In this document: piece after piece, positions 25,628-36,291 of the stretch
Layout: every line of letters begins with the position of its first letter
Numbering within the stretch: the first letter of the stretch is position 1
Source of the DNA: Acanthochlamys bracteata
Taxonomy: Eukaryota; Streptophyta; Magnoliopsida; Pandanales; Velloziaceae
DNA: 64,000 bases
Direction of reading: 5' to 3'
NCBI GenBank assembly: GCA_019914995.1
Contig: CM034139.1
Coordinates: 1,121,001-1,185,000 of the forward strand
The notes under the pieces: generated by a model
Databases searched by the model: none
The model's input: only the letters and a program-made list of their open reading frames with translations
What the model was told of the DNA's origin: nothing
Translations under genes and position numbers: made by a program

Positions 25628-26696
25628 TACTCTCACTAAAAATATTTTACAATATCTTTCCTCTTCTTTCTTTAAGCACCGCCAAATAACACATTATACT
25701 AACCATAACAACGATTCGACTATCCGCTCTCACTGCCTCACAGTTCTCTCACTACCCTACAGTTTTGGAAATGTTCCTTCATAGAAGAACCACAAGCTCC
25801 CACTATTATTGCACCCATCCAAGACACACCATTCTTCAATGGATAGATTGGAGAATAAATTAATAAGAAAAGGGGTTAAAATCGACTTACACTCCTCCAC
25901 GAAACTCTGGAGAAACCATTTCTTAACTCCTCTTGTTCAATTACATCTGAGAATCTTAGTCCTAGATCTCACTATCTCAGCTTCTAGCTAGCACTCGTGA
26001 TAGATAACAAATTTTCAGTTCGACACCGACATACCTCGTAACTACTCTTCAGAATTTGTCCTGCCAAGTTCTCCCTACTTGTCCTTCTAGTTAGAGAATC
26101 TAGACCTTCTAAAAGGTCTGCCATATATGACTTTCACAGATCACCATTACTGACAACTATCTTCAAGAACAGTGAGCCTAAGATAGTACCCCTATATGCT
26201 AATAATACATCTACCTATGATCCAACACTCATACAGGATGACTGACCGACGCCTACACCCTGCTGAACAAAGCTATTGTCTCATGGTTTCCCACAGCTCA
26301 TCCATGTACCCCATCTCCTACCTCCGATTGGCTGACTCCACATCTGGTTCAGCAACCACCACTGTTGCTAATACGCTTAGCTCCCACTAACCACTGCTGA
26401 TGTCACAAGCAGCTACATTCGAACCACCACTGCTTTAAACTCTAGCTCTCTATAAGTTGCTACCTATAGCTTGCTTCCTACTGGACCTGCTCCCTGTCAG
26501 CCAAAGCGTCAGCGTGCCTCAGAGGAAATAAACCTCAGAGGTACAAGCTGTCACATCACCTCCTTCGATGAACTGGCATTCCTAGTCTTGTTCTCTGAGC
26601 ACTCAATCCTATAGATCTAAGCATACCACAGAGATAACACCTCACATTCTTTTTACTTTTTGACTTGCTCCCACTTGAGCAGCGTTTCTTTGATCT

Positions 26697-27298
26697 TCAT
26701 CGCAATGCCATCAAATCATCTGATTGCTGCGTGCTTGACTTGTGGTCCTCTTTATTTCTACACATGTTTTCCTCTTCAAGGACCTTAGCTGCCACCTCAT
26801 CAACCATAAGATATGTAGTAACATTATTAGTCAAGTTAATGACGAGCTGCTCAAACGAATCAATAAGACTTTGAAATAGAATCTTTGCTCGCTCCACTGA
26901 CTCTAATGTATGTCCTAACGACGTAAACTGAGAAATAGAGTATTCTGATTGTTAATGTGCTCGGTGATTGATTGCGGCTCCGCCATCAGTACAGTGTACA
27001 ATCTTCTCTTCAAGAAGATCTTTTGTGCAGCGACTTAGACTCGTACAACTTACACAAATGTGTCCCAAATTACCTTCGCAGTTTTCTTCTCAGAAATACT
27101 CGACAATACATCATCAGCAAGTGATAGATGGATGCTCGCAATCGCATTGCACTCTATCTTTCTCCATCTGTTATCAGTGATGCCGTTTGGTCGCCCCTTA
27201 ATGGCTGCATCTGTATCGTCCTTAGCGAGAACTACAATAATCTTTATTTTTCACAATGGAAAATTTTTTCCTCTAAACTTCTCAATGTCATATCTCAT
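26697..27298 (-). pseudogene. Broken copia gag (UBN2-type) of copia-3
   Basis: The frame opens at an ATG at 27298, just after the primer site. Recognisable gag blocks follow: a KFRGKNFPL start, a DNRWRKIECNA block, then LSLADDVLSSISEK, and near the end QLVINLTNNVTT (26830-26850). An in-frame TGA replaces a conserved Trp about 16 codons in, and further stops and frame changes follow. The protein would have formed the capsid; it is dead. A possible degraded zinc knuckle lies just below 26697. Confidence 0.75.
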
Positions 27299-27605
27299 CG
27301 CCATCTAGAACCTCAGTTCTGGTACCACTTGTTACGAACGGGGTAATTCAGGACAAATCCAAAATATAGTCGCTCCTGGTAAGTGCGGGCAGAAATACCA
27401 TTGATCTTGCCATAAAAATATAACACTTGAGAAACTAAAACAAAACACACAATTACGTGGGAAAACTTTCACCAACTTGAGAGAAAAATTTACAGGCGGT
27501 ACAAAGAAAAATCACTATCAATAATTGAATTAGACCCTTCACTCTTATCGGGAGGACAACCAATTTAGCACTATAATTACTTCATAAGCTTCTGCAGCAC
27601 TGTTA

Positions 27606-28368
27606 CACTACAAAAAACTAACCTTCATTGATTGGAAAAATGAGTCAATATTCGCTTGGTAAATTAGTTACTGACTGATTTACAAAGTCAGTCGGCTTGG
27701 CACAATAATTTATCGACTGCGGTTGTTAATTGATAATTACGGACCTCAATTGATAATTTACCCATTGAAATTTCGATGGATAGTTTACTGCTATCATTCT
27801 AGTCGATAAATGTAGTCGAGAACTTACCTCGACTAGCAAAGTAAGTTCCAACTATTGTGCTAGTAGGTACTTTTATCGACTGAACTTGCACTCACGAATT
27901 AGCAACTTGCTTTACAATAGTTACCAACTACTGCTTTCAGTTGGGACTTTCTAAACATTGACTTTCTTTCAGTCGGCAAAAGCTCAAATATTGCACAATG
28001 CCAGTATTGCTTTTGTTCAATTCCAATATAACTACATTCAACATTCCAAAGCTATATATACAACATTCAATATTCTAAATTACATATAATACAACATTCA
28101 ACATTCCAAAACTATATAGAATGCAAGATTCAAATTTACCAACAGACTCTACAAGCAGTCGACAAATTTATCCACAAACTTTACAAGTAGCCCATAAATT
28201 TACCTACTGAGGTGGTTATTAGTCAGTAATTTATCCAGTTTATGACTTTTTTCTCATATGGTTGGTATCTTAACTATTTTTACTGACTTCTTTACTTTCA
28301 GTCAATAATTACCATATTTTCTGAATTCAGCAAGTCATATTCAGTTGGTAATGCTCTAGTTTGTAGTA
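27606..28368. mobile_element. Non-autonomous CACTA element
   Basis: The left end CACTACAAAAAACTA (27606) is mirrored by a right end whose reverse complement reads CTACTACAAACTAG, close to 28368. Subterminal motifs of the type CAGTCGG/CAGTCGA/CAGTTGG are scattered on both halves, as in En/Spm elements. About 760 bp, no transposase. A 3-bp target duplication could not be settled (left flank TTA). It sits beside or within the shortened LTR of copia-3. Confidence 0.7.
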
Positions 28369-28422
28369 GTATAGTCAGAATTCTATCCAGAGCAATTGCA
28401 ACCTTCATTACCACATATAAGC

Positions 28423-28542
28423 ACCAAATGAATAAAATTTGTGAAGAAAGTAGCATTAGTAACACTTGTCATTGTTGCATAGACCAAATGAATAAAATTT
28501 TTGAAGAAAGTAGCATTAGTAACACTTGTCATTGTTGCATAG
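28423..28542. repeat. 60-bp tandem duplication
   Basis: Two adjacent 60-bp units, 28423-28482 and 28483-28542, differ at essentially one base (GTGAAG versus TTGAAG). The flanking DNA to 28950 has no recognised gene. Confidence 0.9.
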
Positions 28543-29239
28543 ACTCCTTTTTCATTTGTTAGTCTCGCCATTCATACTTGCAAGTGATAATAATGTATTG
28601 CAAAAATCAATGTAGGACCTATATATGATCAAACTCCTAAGTCTTTGGATTTGAAATAAACATAATAAAGTGTGAGTTTAATGAATTCCCTGATGTGGCT
28701 GCTGCTTTACTTCAGTTCTGGAAGTCTCCAACAACATTCAGATTTCTCGACAATTTTAAACTGCAAGGGCAAGACCTCAGATTTTGACAAAACACTAGCA
28801 GTTCATTTCTTGTAGCTTTATCCTGAGTTTTCTTTAATCTTCTCCTGAAAATTCAAGTTCTAAACAAAAATTGCAACTGAAAGTTACCATTAAAAGGGAA
28901 AAAGCTTGGGCTGTTTCCAAAGAAGCAAGTTTAACATCTTCAACCGGATAGAGTTATTTTCCAGAGATAATTGAGATTTGACAACTTAAGAGTTATTTCG
29001 TTGTTTATATAGAAAGTACTTTCTAGATATAGTTTCAAACAATGTTCAATAACTTTGAATTGTATTTCAAATTCTAGATCCCTAATCTCCACAGTTCCAT
29101 GAGGAAAAACCTCAACAACTTCATAAGATCCATATTCCGTACCATCTAGATTTAAACTTTCTCAAAAAAAAAATTTCAATCTTGAGTTATATAACAAAAC
29201 TTTTTGTCCAGTGTCAAATGATTTCCTTACTAGTGCCCT

Positions 29240-29548
29240 TGTTGGAATACCAAATCAAAACGTATGCATTTATTTTGGAGTTTCTCAAGATATTAATGAA
29301 AGAAAGTGGGTAAGTAATGCTAGTAGTGGGCATATATGTTACTTAAGAGAGTTAGTGGTTGTAAGTTTTATTTTGTTTTAATATCTTAGTTAATGTAGGG
29401 TTTGGTTGTAATGCCTATATAAGAAGGCTTATAGCATGTTGTTTTGTATCAAGTGAAAAAGAGTCTTCTAAAGAAAAGTTCTCCTCCAAAGATAGCTTCA
29501 AATTCTTCTAGTCATAAAAGTTCTAAGTTCGTAAACTTAGAACCAACA
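29240..29548 (+). repeat. Copia-1 5' LTR
   Basis: 309 bp with TG..CA ends. The last 123 bp match 32289-32411 with only a few differences, so the insertion is moderately young. Confidence 0.9.
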
Positions 29549-29579
29549 ATTGGTATCAGAGCCTCGATCCAAATTTCTT

Positions 29580-30470
29580 ATGGCCTCCACCAACAATCTT
29601 GTTAATTCTCAAGTTCCGAAGTTATCGAAAGATAACTATGACAGTTGGTCAATTCAGATGAGAGCTTTATTTGGTTCTCAAGATTTGTGGGAGCTTGTTA
29701 GTGATGGGTTTACGGAACCCACACCAGAGGAAGAAGTCGCCTACACAAATGAAGAGAAGAAGATTCTTAGAGAGCAAAGAAAGAAAGATAGTAAGGCTCA
29801 TTTTCTACTCTATCAAAGGTTAGACAAGTCTACTTTCGAGAGAGTTGCCGAAGCAACTACATGTAAGGAAGCATGAAAAATTCTTGCTACTATCTACAAA
29901 GGAGTCGAAAGGGTGCAGCGAATTCGTCTCCAAATTTTGAGGGGCGAGTTTGAAGCCGCTCAAATGAAAGATGAAGAAAAAATCGCCGATTATTATTCAC
30001 GATTAATTTTAAATGTGAATAAAATGAGGAAAATAGAGAGAATATTGAAGACATCCAAGTGATGGAGAAGTTGCTCCGATCACTCATATCAAAGTTCGAG
30101 CACGTGGTGACGGCAATTGAAGAGTCAAAATATTTGGAGGAGATTTCAATCGAGGAGCTCGTAGGATCTCTTCAAGTTCATGAACAACGGATGTTAAAGA
30201 AGACTAGTTCTACATTTGTGGAACAAGCATTGGAGTCGAAATTGACTCTAAATGATCAAGGATCAAATAGTAGAGGCCGTGGTCGTGATCGTGGTCGAGG
30301 TAGGGGACGTGGTTCCTAACAACAAACCACTCAAAAAATGGAAGTTTCAAACGTTAGAGGTCGCGGGCGAAACAATTGAGGAAGATCCACATCTGGCCGT
30401 GGAAATAATAAAAATGCCCAATGTTACAACTGTCATAAATTTGGACATTATGCATCGGAGTGTTGGTACA
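29580..30470 (+). pseudogene. Copia-1 gag, broken
   Basis: Capsid-type gag of the plant copia UBN2 class. It starts MASTNN at 29580 and has the typical N-terminal block with PKLSKDNYDSWSIQM. A TGA at 29874 and later frame changes near 30040 and 30310 break it. A Gly-Arg-rich stretch (30275-30315) precedes an intact zinc knuckle CYNCHKFGHYASECW at about 30425-30470. Each part is recognisable, but no single open frame remains. Confidence 0.85.
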
Positions 30471-30511
30471 AAAATGAAGATCTTACCAATCTTACCGAAG
30501 CAACAAATGAT

Positions 30512-32288
30512 GTGGGTAATACCTCTACTCTTCTTCTTGCTAATGATGATTCAAGTGTTCACAATGATGCATGGTACTTGGATTCGGATGCTAGTAACCA
30601 CATGTGTGGAAAGAAAGAACTTTTCATGGAACTCATAGAAGGTATTCATGGAAGTGTGAGCTTGGGAGATTCTTCAAAACTCCTGATTGAAGGCAAAGGG
30701 AAGATCAAAATCTACCAAAATGATGGTAAGCCCGAGTATATTTTCGATGTTTATTATATTCCTAATATGAAAAGTAATATACTTAGCATCGGCCAATTAC
30801 TCGGAAAGGGATACAAAGTTCATATGGAAAACAACCATCTTTGGTTGAAAAATTCAAACGGAGGCCTTATAGCTTGTGTTAAGATGACAAGGAACCGTAT
30901 GTTTCCTTTGCATCTAAACACGAGAGTTGATAAATTTTTTCAAGGACTAGTGCAGAATGAGTCATGGAGATGGTATCTTCGTTTTGGCTATTAAACTTTA
31001 ATGGCTTGAAGTTATTATCTACGACTAGTATGGTTCGAGGCCTACCCAATTGAACCACAAAACTATATATGCGAAAGATGTGTAATTGGCAAGCAACCAC
31101 GACTTTCTTTTCCTAATGGAAAATCATGGAGAGCAGAGGCACCATTGCAACTTGTTCATACCGATATTTATGGGCCATTTGACCTAGTTTCTTTGGGAGG
31201 TAACAAATATTTTATTACCTTCATTGATAACTTCAGTAGAAAGCTATGGGTATATTTTTTTAAGGAGAAGTCTGCTACCTTTATCACTTTCAAGCATTTT
31301 AGAGCTCTTGAAGCGGAGAGTGGCCACAAGATAAAAATTCTCCGATCTGATAGAAGTGGTGAATACACCTCAAATATATTTCAACAATATTGCAAGGAAT
31401 AAGGTATAAAAAGACAGTTGACTACTGCCTACACACCACAGCAAAATGGCATCGCAGAAAGAAAGAATAGAACCATCCTCAACATGACAAGAACCATGCT
31501 TAAGGAAAAGGGTTTGCCGAAGCAATTCTGGGCAGAAGCCGTGGCGTGCTCAGCTTATTTGCTTAACCGATGCCCTACAAACATGGTGAAAAATAAGACA
31601 CCTCAAGAAGCGTGGAGCGGATACAAACCAAGTGTTGCACACTTACGAATTTTTAGGTGCATTGCCTATGCCCAAGTATTTGAAGACAAAAGGAAGAAGC
31701 TTGATGATTGTGGTGAAAAATGCATCTTCATCGGATACAGCGAGGAGTCAATAGCATATAAGCTCTACAATCCACTAACCAAGAAATTAGTGATTAGTAG
31801 AGACGTTGTGTTTAGTGAAAAAGACGCATGGAACTGGAGTGAAGAGACTTTCAAAGAGCATCCAGTGGTGGATGAATCTGATGATCTCCCACATGAGGTA
31901 CCACCACTAACAACATCACTATCTCCTCAACTTACTACACTCTCTCCTATTAGAGATTCTCCATCTTCTAGAGAAAGTAGTAGTAGCGGATTTTCTACGC
32001 AACGGAGCCCTATCAAAATGAAAAGTCTCAGGGAGATTTATGAGCAGACAAATGAAGAAGGTGAGTCTAATTTTTTCTGTCTATATGCTGATCATTAACC
32101 TCTCACATTCCAACAAGCTGTAAAAGAGAACTGTTGGCGACTAGCAATGGAGGAGGAGATCCAAGCTATAGAGAAGAATGACACCTAGGAGTTGACAACA
32201 CTTCCACAAAATCACAAAGCAATAGGTGTCAAATGGATATACAAGATTAAGCGCATTGCTGATGGCGATGTTGATCGGTATAAGGCTA
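30512..32288 (+). pseudogene. Copia-1 pol (protease, integrase, RT stub), broken
   Basis: The protease region (30570-30620) shows LDSDASNHM where the aspartic protease motif should read DSG, so a catalytic-loop Gly is changed. The integrase core is at 31145-31890, with TDIYGPFD, the second acidic block RSDRSGEY and the third block QQNGIAERKN; a TAA at 31400 splits it. Reverse transcriptase begins at about 32101 (WRLAMEEEIQAI, GVKWIYKIK) and ends abruptly at about 32288, where LTR sequence starts. The catalytic RT core and RNase H are absent. Confidence 0.85.
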
Positions 32289-32411
32289 GACTTATAGCAT
32301 GTTGTTTTGTATCAAGTGAAAAAGAGTCTTCTAAAAGAAAGTTCTCCTCCAAAGAAAGCTTCAAATTCTTCTAGTCATAAAAATTCTAAGTTCGTAAACT
32401 TTGAACCAACA
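32289..32411 (+). repeat. Copia-1 3' LTR, truncated
   Basis: Last part of the 3' LTR, joined to reverse-transcriptase sequence at CTTATAGCA, which occurs at the equivalent position of the 5' LTR (about 29428). It ends CCAACA and is followed by the target duplication GCCCT. Confidence 0.88.
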
Positions 32412-34740
32412 GCCCTATCATGCATCGCATTTGTTCTATCTTTATAAATCTTAGTATTCTCATATACCTCATTTGTGATTTCCTTTATCCCATTCAATTG
32501 CAACTTTCTAACTTTTTCAGCTTCTTGAAGATCAAAATTAAGTTTCTTAATAGCCAAATAAGGTTTTTGTTCCAACTCAATAGGGAGATGACAAGCTCTT
32601 CTATATACCAATGATAAGGAGACATCCCTGTAGGAGTTTTAGAAGCTATCCTGTAAATCCACCAACATCATCAAGTTTCATATGCCATTCTTTCCTATAC
32701 ACTCTCTTATCAAAATATTCTTAATCTCCCTAGTTAACTATTCTACCTGACCACTAGTTTTAGGGTGATAAGAGTAGCCACTTTATGAGATATTGTATTT
32801 CTTCATCGAAGCCCAAGTGGCTTATTACAAAATGAGATCCTACATCATTGTTATAGCTTTAGGTGTACCAAAATGTGAAAATATGAAATCTTTAAAAAAA
32901 TTCAGCACTACCTTATGGTCATTTGATCTAGAAGCTGTAGCTTTTTGTTTGGAAACATACTCAACTGTAACTAACATATAAAGATAGCTAATAGAAATAT
33001 AAAAGGTCGCATAAATATATACCCCAAACATCAAATAATTCAATAACTAAATATTAGTTAGGACATTTGATTCCCAACAGAAATATTTTCTATTCTTTGG
33101 CACATATAACTAGACTTACAAAAATTATATGCATGTTTAAATAAAGTTGGCCAAAAGAAACTATTTTGTAAGATTTTAGCTGCAATTTTCTTACCTCCAA
33201 AATGTCCTCCACAAATGCATAATAATGACAAAATTTGAGAATATTAGAAGTTCACTGTATGAGACACATCTCCTAATAGTTTGATCAAGATAGTGCTTGA
33301 ACAAGTAAGGATCGCCCCAATAAGTAATATTTAGCATCATGCAAATTTTTTTTGCTCTTGTCTAGATTTGCCCTTAGGTTATATATTTGTGACCAGATAA
33401 TTTATTATTTCAGCATATGAAGATACAACTTCAATGGCAAATGAATATTCAGTAGGAAAGCTCTCAGATAATTGCACATGTTTGTCTGGGTTTTGCCTTC
33501 ATAGGACATTCAAGACAAATGAACAACTACCACATTTTTTTGCTCCTTTATTATCTCGAATATCTAGATCTAACTCTTACAATAATAGAATCCACTCGAT
33601 CAATTTAGATTTAGTATCTTTCTTAGTCATAAGATATCTAATTGCCGCATGATCTAAGAAGACAATCACTTTGGAGCCAATCAAGTGACCTGAACTTCTC
33701 TAATGCAAATACCACGATAAGAAGCTCCTTTTAAGCTATGGAATAATTTATTTGAGCATCAAGAGTGCAACTTGCATAATAGATAACTTGCTATCTTTTA
33801 TTTGCTCTCTGCGCTAGCACAGTTCCTGCAACATGAGTAGAGGCACCACACATGATTTTAAAAGGTAAATTCCAATTAGGTGGCACTATAATGGCAGCTA
33901 TCGTGCGTTTAGTCTTAAGTAATTTGAAAGCATTCAAACAATCTTGATGAAATAAAAGACTACACCTTTTGCTAACAAATTACATGAGGTTAGAATATTT
34001 AAAAAATCTTGAATAAATATGTTATAAAAGGTAGTATGTCCCAAGAAAGATCTCACTTCTTTTATGTTGGTGGGGGGTGGCATATTTTAAATAATGTGTC
34101 CAAGGACAATATCTCTCCGAACCATGAAGTGTCATTTCTCCCAATTCAAAACCAAATTAGTTTCTTGGCATTTTTTCTACACTAAAAAGTGGTTCTCTAA
34201 GCATTCATCAAAGTCAAATTTGAAGACCACAAAATCATCCATAAATATCTCTACATTTTTCTACCATGTCAAAAAGATTGCCATCATGCAATACTGAAAA
34301 GTAGGAGGTGCATTGCATAAACCAAATAGCATGCATCTATAGGCATAAGTTCCATAAGACAAGTTAATGTGATTTTATTTTGATCCTCTAAAGTTACAGG
34401 AATTTGGTTGTACCTAAAATATCTATTTAAGAAGCAATAATAACTACGACTAGCTAGTCTCTCAAACATTTGATCAATAAATGACAAAAGAAAATGGTCT
34501 TTCCTTGTGACAATATTGAGCTTTCTATAATCAATACGTACCTGATCTTGTAGGTACTAACTCGTTATTATTTTCATCACTATAATCCTGAAGATCTTTG
34601 CAACTACATATACATGACTCACCCACTTCGAGTATGAAATAGGATAAATAACACCATTGTTAAGAAGTTGCATCATCAAATATTTTACTACTTTCATTTG
34701 GTGTTAACTCTTCTTTGAGCATCACAATAAAATTTAGCAT

Positions 34741-35300
34741 ATCACTCACTCATCAGTTTGAAGAAAACCATGTTCAAACATAATGTTTGAAATCTCAAGA
34801 ATTCAAATATACTCCATACAACATAGAAGCATATATGCATGTATTCAAATTTGAAGGGATTAAACAGAATTCATAATTTGAATGAATATGCTTGTTGTAC
34901 CAACCTTACATCTCAAATGGGTAGCACAGTTAATTAGATTCCTCTCAATGCAAACAATCATCATAAGGAGTATCTTGAAGTAGTTACCTGGATTGCAAAC
35001 CTGGGTGTTAGCATTGCTGCTAGATTGCCTGAAATCTCTTTAGTTCTTGAACTATCTGCTATGTAGCTTTGAAATCTTTCCAGCATCCAATAATGAGTCA
35101 CAGTTTACTGAACTAGTAGAAGATCTACCTGCTGTCTAGCTTCCTGATGAGTTCATTCTGCCCTCATTGTATTAACTCCATTGCATAATTGGGTTTTCTT
35201 CTTGCTGCCATCATCCATCAGAAATATTTCCTTCCAAGCAACTTCTCCTAGGATGCATTTCCTAAACAAAAACAAAAACAAAATCAAACGAAGCTAAAAA
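34741..35300. other. Unassigned DNA between gypsy-1 and gypsy-2
   Basis: No open frame and no recognised protein. It may be the non-coding part downstream of pol in gypsy-2, read on the minus strand. The minus-strand motif TAGTTGGGAGGCAACC at about 35310-35325 is common after pol in such elements. Confidence 0.5.
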
Positions 35301-35439
35301 GGCAAGGCTTAGGTTGCCTCCCAACTAGTGCTAAATTTAATGTCTTTAGCCAGACGGAAGTATTTATTAGAGATAAACGGGATTTAACAACTTAAGAGTT
35401 GCTCATCATTTGTTAAAAAAATAGTTTCTAGATATGGTT

Positions 35440-35971
35440 TCAAACGACGCGCATTAACTTTGAATTGTATTCTAAATTTAGATCCCTAATCTCCATAGCT
35501 CTATGAGGAAAAACTTCAACAACGTCATAAGGTCCATACCATCTAGATTTAAGTTTTCCAGGCAAAAGTTTCAATCTTGAATTATATAACAAGACCTTTT
35601 GCCCACATTCAAAAGATATTCTTAATAATACCCTATCAAGCAATGGTTTGGTTCTATTTTTGTAAATCTTAGCATTCTTATATGCCTCATTTCTAATTTG
35701 TTCTAGCTCACTCAATTGTAATTTTCTAACTTTTCTAGCTTCTTGAAGGTTAAATTGAGTTTCTTAATGGCCCAATAAGCTTTATGTTCTAACTCAACAT
35801 GGAGGTGATAAGCTTTCCATACACCAAACGATAGGGAGACATTCTTATAGGAGTTTTGTAAGCTGTTTATAAGCCCACAAAGCATCATTAAGTTTCAAAG
35901 CCCAGTCTTTCTTATTGGATTGTACAGTCTTTTCCAAGATATGCTTAATCGCCCTATTTAACACTTCTACT
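35440..35971 (-). pseudogene. Gypsy-2 integrase C-terminal part (copy A)
   Basis: The minus strand encodes [20 protein letters not shown] and [20 protein letters not shown], the integrase tail found in Athila/Tat elements, continuing to the copia insertion point. A frameshift lies near 35716, where the upstream part is in another frame. Confidence 0.82.
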
Positions 35972-36291
35972 TGTTGGATTAAAGACACTTTGATGAGCTT
36001 TAAATCAAACAGTTCACAAGTACCTACTGGTAGTCCACCATTTAGTCCAACATAGCTGCTATGGTAGTTATGTCCAGATTCATGAGAAAGTTATGTCCAG
36101 ATTCATGGGAAAGTTATGTCCGGATTCATTCTAACTATCATAGAGAGTTATGCCAAGAAACCAATGTCAAAGAGGTGGTTACCAAGCCGAAGAGTTGCCT
36201 TGGGCAGTTAGTTATTTAGTGGACTAGCTATCAAAAATTTTCTTGCATCATATATATATGTCCCAAATGTGTGGAATTTGTAAAAAGAATT
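35972..36291 (+). repeat. Copia-2 5' LTR fragment (copy A)
   Basis: First 320 bp of the copia-2 LTR (TGTTGG..AAAGAATT), nearly identical to 43919-44241. It is preceded by CTACT, as in copy B. It ends at the GAATT where the SIRE LTR starts. Confidence 0.85.

Larger units (their letters stand above)
25058..27605 (-). mobile_element. Degraded short copia-type LTR element (copia-3)
   Basis: Direct repeats start at 25058 and 27330 with TGTTACGAACGG and keep similar order (AACTTGAGAGAAAAA, AATAATTGA, ACCCTTCACTC). Read on the minus strand the LTR runs TGTTGG..TAACA. The low-coordinate copy is complete (25058-25627, 570 bp) and preceded, on the minus strand, by the purine tract AGTGAGAGTA. The high-coordinate copy is shortened (27330-27605) and abuts a CACTA element. 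A tRNA-Met-like primer site, TGGTACCAGAAC on the minus strand, lies at 27316-27327. The internal part is only about 1.7 kb and shows a broken gag; I recognise no integrase or reverse transcriptase. Confidence 0.75.
29240..32411 (+). mobile_element. Copia-1, internally deleted Ty1/copia element
   Basis: The 5' LTR 29240-29548 (TGTTGG..CCAACA) is followed two bases later by the primer site TGGTATCAGAGC (29551-29562). Gag, protease and integrase follow; then reverse transcriptase is cut after about 60 codons and joins directly to the last 123 bp of the 3' LTR (32289-32411). GCCCT flanks both sides (29235-29239 and 32412-32416) as target duplication. It lies inside the integrase region of gypsy-1, on the opposite strand. 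Confidence 0.9.
28960..34740 (-). mobile_element. Gypsy-1, degraded Athila/Tat-like Ty3/gypsy element
   Basis: Read on the minus strand from 34740 down, the order is reverse transcriptase, RNase H and integrase, the Ty3/gypsy order. The integrase C-terminus continues on the far side of the inserted copia-1 element, at 29234-28970. No LTRs were found; at about 34735 the homology with gypsy-2 stops, so the 5' part is missing. Confidence 0.8.
28970..34740 (-). pseudogene. Gypsy-1 pol remnant (RT, RNase H, integrase)
   Basis: Minus-strand fragments are: reverse transcriptase around 34487-34284 (FIDQMFERLASRSYYCFLN); RNase H/linker around 33700-33540 ([19 protein letters not shown]); integrase around 32980-32700 (FSHFGTPKAI, SYHPKTSGQVE); and the integrase tail 32611-32412 (ELEQKPYLAIKKLNFDLQEA). 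The last part resumes at 29234-28970 beyond copia-1. Stops and frame changes are spread throughout. Compared with gypsy-2 at 51416-53480 it is clearly the same family and more decayed. No activity is expected. Confidence 0.8.
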
